The translations under genes were made by a program, and so were the position numbers. Under the pieces are notes generated by a model. It worked only from the letters and a program-made list of their open reading frames with translations, made no database searches and was not told the origin of the DNA. A DNA stretch of 5,808 bases, taken from the NCBI GenBank assembly GCA_013698385.1, contig JACCVB010000263.1:1-5808 (forward strand), in the 5' to 3' direction. This stretch comes from Chloroflexota bacterium (GTDB lineage Bacteria > Chloroflexota > Limnocylindria > Limnocylindrales > CSP1-4). Shown here in pieces: positions 1 to 5,025 of the stretch (within the stretch, counting starts at the first letter, position 1; the number at the start of each line of letters is the position of its first letter).

Positions 1-1765
1 CCGATTCCTTGTTCGAGTCCGAGTAGCCGAGCATGACTTCCTGCCGATCGCCTCGCGCCGCGAGATGGAGTCGATAGACGGGGTCACGTAGCAGCGCATC
101 CAGGATCGGGCCGGCGGCAACGAGCGCCTCGGATGACTCGAGGAGCGGCACGACATCGATGACTGGCGTCCGCTCGTCGTCGGAGGCGATCCCGGCCAGG
201 CGCAGGACATCGAGCACGTCCGCCGGTCCAGCCGTGAACGACACGACGACTCGATGGGCGGCCTCCACCCCGAAGCGATCCTGGATCGACCCGATCGCCC
301 GGAACGTGGCCAGCACCTCCCCCAGCGTCACCCCGACGGCCACCGCCGCATCGTCCGGCGTACCGCGCTCCACAGCCGCGAGGGCGGCGCGGTGGACCGA
401 CGCGTGCTGGCGCACTTCGAGTGAAGCCAGGTGGAACCCGAACGTGTCGAGCTGCCATCGAAGCTCGGCGACCTCACCCCACGCGACCCGGCCCAGCCCA
501 TCGGCGACGAGGGAATCCTGGGTCTCGACCAGCTCGCGATCGAAGGCGGCCGCGTCCTCGTAGTGCCCGGATCGCGGGCCGGCTTCGTCGGTCAGGGCGA
601 TCCGCGTGCGACGCAGTCGTTCGGCGATGAAGCCGAACCGCTGACGGTACGGCTCATTCGGGAACCGACGCCGAAGCTGGCGGTCCGTCTCCGGCAGGGC
701 CTCGGCGTCGCGGGCCAGCTGGTTGGCGAGCGCACGCGGGACGCGATCGCCGGGTGACGCGGCGGAGATCGTCTGCATCAGGCGCAGGGCGACCGCCTCA
801 TAGCCGCGCAGGACGTGATCGGCGTGGATCCGCACGGCGTGGCGCGTCGTCTCTGCCGTGACCGAGGGATTGCCGTCTCGATCGCCGCCGATCCAGCTGC
901 CGTAGCGCACGAAGGCCGGGGTCCGCACCGGCCGTTCGCCCGAGCGCGGGCCACGCGATCCCCGGGCCTTGCGCGTGCCGCTGGCTCCCGGCCCCGGCGC
1001 CCCCGATCCCGATGTCAGGTCCAGGGCGGCATCCGTCGCCCGATAGAGCCGTGGCACGGTCGTGAACAGGGTCGAGTCGAAGACCGCCATCGCCGTGCGC
1101 ACCTCATCCAGCGGCTCCGGTGCGATCGAGCGCAGATCGGCCGTCCTCCACAGGATCGTGATCTCCTCGCGCAGGCGACGGCGGACTTCTCGATCCTCCG
1201 ACGGCGTGAGCCGCGGATCGTCCAGCCGATCCACCAGGACCGCGCATCGGCGCAGGGCCACCAGCGCCGTGCGGCGTCGCGCCTCGGTCGGATGCGCGGT
1301 CAGGACCGGGTTGATCCGGAGCCGCGCCAGCAGGCCGTCAAGCTCGGGGTCGTCGTAGCCGGTGCGACGGAGTCGATCGAGCGCTTCCGCGACCGAGTCG
1401 TCCAGGAAGCCGTCGCGCATCGCGCGCTCCCGGCGACGCAGAGCGCGCACCCGACCGCGCGCCTCAGCCAGGTTGACCAGCTGGAAGTAGAGCGAAAACG
1501 CGGAGATGACGGATTCCATCGTGCCGAGGTCCAGGTCGTCGAGGTCCGCGGCGTGGAGCGCCCGATCGTCCGTATGCTCGCCCTGGCGCATGGCGATCGC
1601 ATCGCGGCGCAGTCGTTCCACCAGCTGGAAGGTGGCCTCGCCCGCCTGCTCGGTGATGACCTCGCCAAGGAGTGCTCCGAGCAAGCGGACTTCCACGGAG
1701 AGTGGGTCGCGGGCGCCCGCGGAGCCGATCCCCGCCGGTTCCGCGTTCGTGGGAGATCCGCTCAT
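1..1765 (-). CDS. ppc: Phosphoenolpyruvate carboxylase, N-terminal part (runs off left edge)
   Basis: PEP carboxylase adds bicarbonate to PEP to give oxaloacetate plus phosphate, the cytosolic anaplerotic entry to the TCA cycle. Reading leftward from ATG 1765-1763, 588 codons are visible before the edge; the family is about 880-950 residues, so roughly the last third, including the GRGG loop, is missing. Visible landmarks: VRLLG near the N-terminus; LTAHPTE with the catalytic His at about residue 158; SWIGGDRDGNPSVT (290-303); LEVRQ with Arg about 452; SFTAGPADVLDVLRLA; VVPLLES; and MLGYSDSNKES with Lys about 586, matching E. coli Lys546. A Gly/Pro/Arg-rich insert (about 251-281) precedes SWIGGDRDGN, and the stretch after LEVRQ is shorter than in E. 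coli. The frame is closed upstream by a stop at 1796-1798, and ATG 1765 is the only ATG before the conserved region. No clear Shine-Dalgarno sequence is seen. It is divergent from the kinase gene. The identification is very secure. Confidence 0.96.
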   Translation of the reverse strand, partial: MSGSPTNAEPAGIGSAGARDPLSVEVRLLGALLGEVITEQAGEATFQLVERLRRDAIAMRQGEHTDDRALHAADLDDLDLGTMESVISAFSLYFQLVNLAEARGRVRALRRRERAMRDGFLDDSVAEALDRLRRTGYDDPELDGLLARLRINPVLTAHPTEARRRTALVALRRCAVLVDRLDDPRLTPSEDREVRRRLREEITILWRTADLRSIAPEPLDEVRTAMAVFDSTLFTTVPRLYRATDAALDLTSGSGAPGPGASGTRKARGSRGPRSGERPVRTPAFVRYGSWIGGDRDGNPSVTAETTRHAVRIHADHVLRGYEAVALRLMQTISAASPGDRVPRALANQLARDAEALPETDRQLRRRFPNEPYRQRFGFIAERLRRTRIALTDEAGPRSGHYEDAAAFDRELVETQDSLVADGLGRVAWGEVAELRWQLDTFGFHLASLEVRQHASVHRAALAAVERGTPDDAAVAVGVTLGEVLATFRAIGSIQDRFGVEAAHRVVVSFTAGPADVLDVLRLAGIASDDERTPVIDVVPLLESSEALVAAGPILDALLRDPVYRLHLAARGDRQEVMLGYSDSNKES

Positions 1766-1788
1766 GCGGCCCGCGCGATCAGCCGCGT

Positions 1789-1819
1789 CCGCAACCTAGG
1801 GAAGACAGGCCCGCAACCT
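1789..1819. repeat. 9-bp direct repeat, 22-bp period, in the ppc/kinase intergenic region
   Basis: CCGCAACCT occurs at 1789-1797 and again, identically, at 1811-1819. The copies are 22 bp apart, close to two helical turns, so they would face the same side of the DNA. The left copy overlaps the candidate ppc -10 box. The right copy lies 21 bp upstream of the kinase candidate -10 box, at about the -35 position. OmpR-family regulators commonly bind direct repeats, and one is encoded just downstream, so this may be its operator. The repeat is observed directly; the function is inferred. Confidence 0.4.
1793..1798 (-). promoter_or_regulatory. Candidate -10 box for ppc
   Basis: On the minus strand this reads TAGGTT, a TANNNT-type -10 hexamer. 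It would place transcription initiation near 1785-1787, about 20 bases before the ppc ATG. No convincing -35 element is seen. The box overlaps one copy of a 9-bp direct repeat. This is a weak, pattern-based call. Confidence 0.3.
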
Positions 1820-1839
1820 TTCTGCGGCCCCCTCGTTCG

Positions 1840-1845
1840 TACCCT
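1840..1845 (+). promoter_or_regulatory. Candidate -10 box for a leaderless kinase/regulator mRNA
   Basis: TACCCT, a TANNNT hexamer, ends exactly six bases before GTG 1852. That spacing places the transcription start at or next to the start codon. The same arrangement occurs at 4276-4281 (minus) and 4393-4398 (plus). No Shine-Dalgarno sequence precedes the gene, which fits a leaderless transcript. No good -35 hexamer is visible. Confidence 0.5.
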
Positions 1846-1851
1846 TGTATC

Positions 1852-3162
1852 GTGATGGTCATGGCACCCCCAGCGTCGGACATGACGGGCAGCCGGCTCC
1901 CCGCGCCCCGCGTCAAGGCCGAACAGCTGGAGCAGCTCGAGCAACTCCGGTTCCTGCACCAGGTCGCCCGCCTGGTCACGACCGCGCGAACCTGGGACGA
2001 GCTGCTGGAGACGGTCGTCGACGGGACCCGTGACGCGCTCCATGCCGATGTCTCCTCTCTGTACCTGCTGGATCGGGACGGAGCGTACCTGACGCTGGCA
2101 GCGACGAATGGCCTCGACCGTTTCCAGATCGGCCGGGCGCGCGTGCCCTTCGGGGAAGGGGTGACCGGTCGCGTGGCCGCCCTGCGCCGGCCGCTGGTCA
2201 TCGCCGACGTGAAGTCGGATCGGCGCTTCCTGTGGGTCCGCGGCCTGGACCAGCGACGCTTCGTCGCGTCGATGCTCAGCGTGCCACTCACCTGGCACGA
2301 CCAGACCGTCGGGGTCCTGAATGTCCAGACGGAACAGCCGCGCGATTTCCACGAGCAGGATGTGGCCCAGCTGGGTGCCGTTGCGGACCTGCTCGCGGGC
2401 ATCGTCGAGAAGGGCCGCCAGCAGAGCGAAGCGGAAGCCCGCGTCGAAGCGCTCAACCGGATCGATGAAGCCCGCAGCGAATTGATCGCCCTCGTCACCC
2501 ACGAACTTCGGACACCGCTCGCCGTCGTGCGGGCGTATGCCGACCTGCTCGCCGAGGAGCCACCGTTGCGTGGCCGCGATTCGCGCGACATCGCGCGACG
2601 CGACACGCGAGCGGCCTGGCACCGGTCGGCCCTCGAGCAGGTGGAACGACTGGATCGCCTCGTGGATTCGATCCTGGCGTCCGTCCGCGTCGTGCCGGAA
2701 GGGCCGGCCTCGGTCGTGCCGGTCGATCTGGAAGGGCTGGTCCGTGAAGTCCTCGACTCGCTCCTGCCGCTGCTCGGTGGACACGGCGTCACCGTGCGTG
2801 GCACGGCCAGACTGCACGCGCTGGCCGACCCGCCCAGGCTGCGCCAGATCTTGGAACATCTCGTCGAGAACGCGGTCAAGTACGCGCCGCCCGGGACGAC
2901 CATCACGATCGGCTGGAGCCTCGTCGAGGGGGTCGCCCATGTGGGCGTCAGCGACGAGGGACCGGGCATCCCGGATGACTGGCGCGAACGCATCTTCGAG
3001 CCCTATGCGCGTCGCGACACGCACACCGCCCGGGGTTCCGGGATCGGCCTGTATGCCGCCAAACGCCTGGGTGAATCCATGGGTGCACGTCTGTGGTGCG
3101 AGCCGGCCTCGCCCCACGGGGCCCGTTTCGTCGTCGCCATGCCCGCCGTCGTGGCCATCTGA
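1852..3162 (+). CDS. Soluble GAF-domain sensor histidine kinase
   Basis: This is a two-component kinase that autophosphorylates on His and passes phosphate to the downstream regulator. In order (436 residues): a short coiled coil (about 21-45, LEQLEQL); a GAF sensor domain (about 35-185, with SVPL at 143-146 and GVLNV at 154-158); a signalling helix; a HisKA dimerisation domain with the phosphoacceptor His217 in VTHELRTPL; and a HATPase domain with N box Asn340 (ENAVKYAP), G1 DEGPGIP from 368, F box IFEPYAR and G2 GSGIGL from 395. No transmembrane segment or signal peptide is seen, so it should act in the cytosol on an internal signal. The GAF domain has no Cys, which argues against a thiol or Fe-S sensor. 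The hairpin between the HisKA helices (240-258) is unusually Arg/Asp-rich. GTG 1852 is chosen from the -10 spacing; ATG 1855 or 1861 are alternatives. An in-frame extension to 1672 would overlap ppc and carries no domain. Confidence 0.93.
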   Translation: MMVMAPPASDMTGSRLPAPRVKAEQLEQLEQLRFLHQVARLVTTARTWDELLETVVDGTRDALHADVSSLYLLDRDGAYLTLAATNGLDRFQIGRARVPFGEGVTGRVAALRRPLVIADVKSDRRFLWVRGLDQRRFVASMLSVPLTWHDQTVGVLNVQTEQPRDFHEQDVAQLGAVADLLAGIVEKGRQQSEAEARVEALNRIDEARSELIALVTHELRTPLAVVRAYADLLAEEPPLRGRDSRDIARRDTRAAWHRSALEQVERLDRLVDSILASVRVVPEGPASVVPVDLEGLVREVLDSLLPLLGGHGVTVRGTARLHALADPPRLRQILEHLVENAVKYAPPGTTITIGWSLVEGVAHVGVSDEGPGIPDDWRERIFEPYARRDTHTARGSGIGLYAAKRLGESMGARLWCEPASPHGARFVVAMPAVVAI

Positions 3163-3170
3163 TGGCCGCC

Positions 3171-3178
3171 AGAGAGGA
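3171..3178 (+). promoter_or_regulatory. Ribosome binding site for the response regulator
   Basis: AGAGAGGA is purine-rich and complementary to the 16S rRNA 3' end. It lies in the 18-bp gap after the kinase stop. It is 2 bases from GTG 3181 (tight) and 11 bases from ATG 3190 (long), so it does not settle the start codon. The other starts in the window have no such site, as expected if this is an internal operon gene translated from a leadered message. Confidence 0.5.
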
Positions 3179-3180
3179 TC

Positions 3181-3900
3181 GTGATCAGCATGCCTAGTCG
3201 TCCGTTGCGGATCCTCGTGGTGGACGACGACCCGGCCATGGTCGGAGCCATCACCGCGCTCGTGGGCACGGAGGGCCACCAGGTCATCACCGCGTACGAC
3301 GGCCTGACCGCCGTGAAGCGCTTCCGCGAGGAACACCCGGATCTCGTCCTGCTCGACCTCGCGATGCCCGGTCCGGACGGGTTCAGCGTCGCCGGCCAGA
3401 TGCGCGCCATCGGCCAGGCACCCATCCTTGTCGTCTCTGGAGAGAGCGGCGAGGCCGCCAAGGTCCGCGCCCTGGGACTCGGCGCGGACGACTACCTGAC
3501 CAAGCCGTTCGGCAAGGCCGAGCTGCTGGCGCGGATCGCCGCGATCATGCGGCGGGTGGACCGGCCCGGCGCCAGCGGCGCCCCCGCCGGCCCGTTGGAG
3601 GCCGGAGGCCTCGTCCTGGAGCCCGGACGCCACGAGGCGCGCGTCGGCGATGCGTCGCTGAGCCTCACGCCGACCGAATTCCGCCTGCTCGAGGCGCTCG
3701 TCCGGGCCAGCGGCGACATCGTCCCGCACCTCCAGCTGGCCCGGGCTGGCTGGCCGGCCGAGACCGACCCCGATCTGCTCTGGCTCAAGCCGCACCTGGC
3801 CCGCCTGCGCGGCAAGGTGGAAGAGGCCGGTGGCCCACATGTCGTCGCGGTACGCGGCGTCGGCTATCGGATCGTGGTCGACGAGCCGGTCACCGCGTAA
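3181..3900 (+). CDS. OmpR/PhoB-type response regulator
   Basis: This is the DNA-binding partner of the upstream kinase; phosphorylation of the receiver domain is expected to change transcription. It has 239 residues, the usual length for the family. The receiver domain (about 9-124) shows the acidic pair Asp15/Asp16 (ILVVDDDP), phosphoacceptor Asp59 in LLDLAMPGPDG, switch Ser86 and Lys108 in DDYLTKPF. An Ala/Gly/Pro linker leads to a winged-helix domain (about 155-236) with LTPTEFRLLEALV and the C-terminal hairpin VRGVGYRIV. The segment between these (IVPHLQLARAGW, then LKPHLARLRGKV) departs from the usual SREQLL...VDVHIRRLRKKL pattern, so DNA recognition may differ from standard members. It starts 18 bp after the kinase stop and is surely co-transcribed with it. 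GTG 3181 is used; ATG 3190 (236 residues) is equally possible. Confidence 0.93.
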   Translation: MISMPSRPLRILVVDDDPAMVGAITALVGTEGHQVITAYDGLTAVKRFREEHPDLVLLDLAMPGPDGFSVAGQMRAIGQAPILVVSGESGEAAKVRALGLGADDYLTKPFGKAELLARIAAIMRRVDRPGASGAPAGPLEAGGLVLEPGRHEARVGDASLSLTPTEFRLLEALVRASGDIVPHLQLARAGWPAETDPDLLWLKPHLARLRGKVEEAGGPHVVAVRGVGYRIVVDEPVTA

Positions 3901-3954
3901 GGGGCGCCATCGTCGGCAGCCTGAACCGATGCCGTAGCCGGCGAGGACCGCGCG

Positions 3955-4269
3955 TCAGACCGCGACGGAGACCGGTCGACCGGTGAGGTCGTGCGCGGCG
4001 TCGGCGCAAGCGACCCGGCAGCCGCGGGCGTCACGCCCGCCGATCGGGTTGAAGTGGAACCAGGCCTCGCCGGTCTGCCCCAAGCGACATCCGCAGGCGG
4101 CGCACGTGACCGGCGCGCCCTGGCCACCGCGCACGGCGAGGGGGCGGGTGAATTGCGGGTCGGACGGGTGGATCATGTGGGTCACCTTCGAGGCGGACGG
4201 GGTGGCGGGCGAGTCGGCCATGGGGCGGGGCATGGTCGGGGGCGTTCCCGGGTGCCGCTTCCCCATCAT
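3955..4269 (-). CDS. Small cysteine-rich, probably metal-binding protein of unknown function
   Basis: The frame encodes 104 residues; I do not recognise a named family. The N-terminal third is low-complexity (Pro/Ser/Thr/Met). From residue 32 it looks like a real folded protein: MIHPSDPQF, then CAACGC (Cys56, Cys59, Cys61), EAWFHFNP (His72), GRDARGC (Cys84), VAC (Cys88) and AAHD (His93). CxxC followed by CxxxC suggests a zinc-ribbon-like site; metal binding is inferred. The aromatic, non-repetitive composition between the cysteine pairs is unlike the Arg/Ser/Pro-rich shadow frames elsewhere in the window. ATG 4269 is chosen because a TACGCT box ends exactly six bases upstream; Met17 or Met32 could be the true start. 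No signal peptide or membrane segment is seen. It lies convergent to the response regulator and divergent from the membrane protein gene, apparently as a single-gene unit. Confidence 0.7.
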   Translation of the reverse strand: MMGKRHPGTPPTMPRPMADSPATPSASKVTHMIHPSDPQFTRPLAVRGGQGAPVTCAACGCRLGQTGEAWFHFNPIGGRDARGCRVACADAAHDLTGRPVSVAV

Positions 4270-4275
4270 GAGCGC

Positions 4276-4281
4276 AGCGTA
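4276..4281 (-). promoter_or_regulatory. Candidate -10 box for the small cysteine-rich gene
   Basis: On the minus strand this reads TACGCT, six bases before ATG 4269, the same spacing as at 1840-1845 and 4393-4398. It implies a leaderless transcript and supports both the gene and its start. A 17-bp near-palindrome covers the region where a -35 contact would fall. Confidence 0.45.
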
Positions 4282-4288
4282 GGCGCGG

Positions 4289-4305
4289 ACGATGGGGCCC
4301 GTCGT
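4289..4305. promoter_or_regulatory. 17-bp imperfect palindrome, candidate operator
   Basis: ACGATGGGGCCCGTCGT is symmetric about one central base, with seven of eight positions pairing and one T/G mismatch. It lies about 20-36 bases upstream of ATG 4269, over the expected -35 region, where a dimeric repressor or activator could bind. The symmetry is seen directly; the function is a guess. In GC-rich DNA, a chance match is possible. Confidence 0.3.
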
Positions 4306-4332
4306 TAGCGGTCAGGGTGCGGTGCGGTTGCG

Positions 4333-4350
4333 GGTCGGTATCGGCCGACC
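4333..4350. repeat. Perfect 6-bp inverted repeat in the divergent promoter region
   Basis: GGTCGG and CCGACC are separated by the six bases TATCGG; TCGGCCGA at 4341-4348 is itself an 8-bp palindrome. The element sits about 55-70 bases upstream of GTG 4405. It could be a regulator binding site. There is no following T-run, so it is not a convincing terminator. Confidence 0.25.
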
Positions 4351-4392
4351 GCCGTTGCACGGGACAGGGTCTCCATGCACGCACCGGCGGGC

Positions 4393-4398
4393 TACCAT
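4393..4398 (+). promoter_or_regulatory. Candidate -10 box for the Pr6Pr membrane protein gene
   Basis: TACCAT ends exactly six bases before GTG 4405, which would make GTG both the transcription and translation start. This favours GTG 4405 over the upstream in-frame ATG 4375, whose first ten codons would contain the box. No clear -35 hexamer lies 16-18 bases upstream. Confidence 0.5.
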
Positions 4399-4404
4399 CC
4401 GCGG

Positions 4405-5025
4405 GTGAACCGACCCGCGTTCCTGCCCGCGCTGCGCCTGGGGTCACTGATCCTGGTCATGGCCGCGATCGTCGCCCAGGCCGTGGTCCTTGCGGACGCC
4501 GGCGCCTTCGATCCGACGCGGTTCTTCGCCTTCTTCACGATCCAGAGCAACCTTGTCGGCGTGGCGGCGTTCCTGTGGCTCCTCGTCGTCGGGCGGCGCC
4601 GCCGCTCGCGGGCGCTGGAGCTGCTGCGCGGCGCGGCAGCCGTCTACCTGACGGTCACGTTCTTCGTGGTGATCTTCCTGCTCTCCGGCGTGGACGTGCA
4701 GCTCCAGCTGGTCTGGGTGGATGTGGCGCTGCACAAGATCTTCCCGGTGATCATCGTCCTGGACTGGATCCTGGACCCGCCCATGCACCGGCTTGGCGCG
4801 CGTGACCTCGTCATGTGGCTCATCTACCCGCTGATCTGGACCGTGCTGACCGTCATCCGCGGCGCCCTGGACGGTTGGTATCCCTATCCGTTCCTGGACC
4901 CCGCCAACGGCGGCTACGGCCAGGTGGCGATCGTCGTCGTCGCCGTCCTCGTCGGGTTCATCGGCATCTCGGCCGCGATTCTCGCGATCGGGAACGCGCG
5001 GTCGCGAGGTCAGACGACCGGCTGA
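4405..5025 (+). CDS. Pr6Pr-family six-helix integral membrane protein
   Basis: The product has 206 residues and six hydrophobic segments at about 12-30, 40-62, 73-94, 103-123, 134-151 and 173-196. Conserved features of the Pr6Pr family are visible: FFTIQSNL (43-50) in helix 2, LRGAAAVYLTVT (74-85) in helix 3, an HKIFPVIIVLDWILDPP stretch (110-126), LIYPLIWTVLTVIRGAL (139-155) and GWYPYPFLDP (157-166) before the last helix. The Arg-rich loop RRRRSR (64-69) probably faces the cytoplasm by the positive-inside rule. The family's biochemical role is not established to my knowledge, so none is assigned. GTG 4405 is preferred because of the TACCAT-N6-GTG layout; ATG 4375 would add ten residues with no conserved content. 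The 3' end overlaps the 3' end of gltB by 16 bp in tail-to-tail orientation. Confidence 0.88.
   Translation: MNRPAFLPALRLGSLILVMAAIVAQAVVLADAGAFDPTRFFAFFTIQSNLVGVAAFLWLLVVGRRRRSRALELLRGAAAVYLTVTFFVVIFLLSGVDVQLQLVWVDVALHKIFPVIIVLDWILDPPMHRLGARDLVMWLIYPLIWTVLTVIRGALDGWYPYPFLDPANGGYGQVAIVVVAVLVGFIGISAAILAIGNARSRGQTTG

Noticed and set aside
1672..1851. A 60-codon N-terminal extension of the kinase to ATG 1672
   Set aside because: It would overlap the ppc coding start and cross the divergent promoter region. The sequence is Arg/Pro/Ser-rich without a domain. GTG 1852 has a well-placed -10 box.
815..1855. A 346-codon plus-strand open frame antisense to ppc
   Set aside because: The minus strand encodes continuous PEPC motifs throughout. 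The plus product is low-complexity and has no domain.
1762..3840. A 692-codon open frame on the minus strand, antisense to the kinase and regulator, whose stop overlaps the ppc ATG (ATGA)
   Set aside because: The plus strand carries two complete, motif-perfect proteins here. The antisense product has no recognisable domain and a His/Asp/Gly/Arg-rich composition typical of GC-rich shadow frames. The ATGA overlap with ppc is probably coincidence.
3914..3934. CGGCA...TGCCG hairpin between the convergent regulator and small gene as a terminator
   Set aside because: The stem is only 5 bp with an 11-base loop and no T-run; this is too weak to call in GC-rich DNA. The 54-bp gap at 3901-3954 shows nothing better.
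4375..4404. ATG 4375 as the start of the membrane protein
   Set aside because: The ten extra residues are not membrane-like or conserved, there is no Shine-Dalgarno sequence, and they would contain the TACCAT box that fits GTG 4405.
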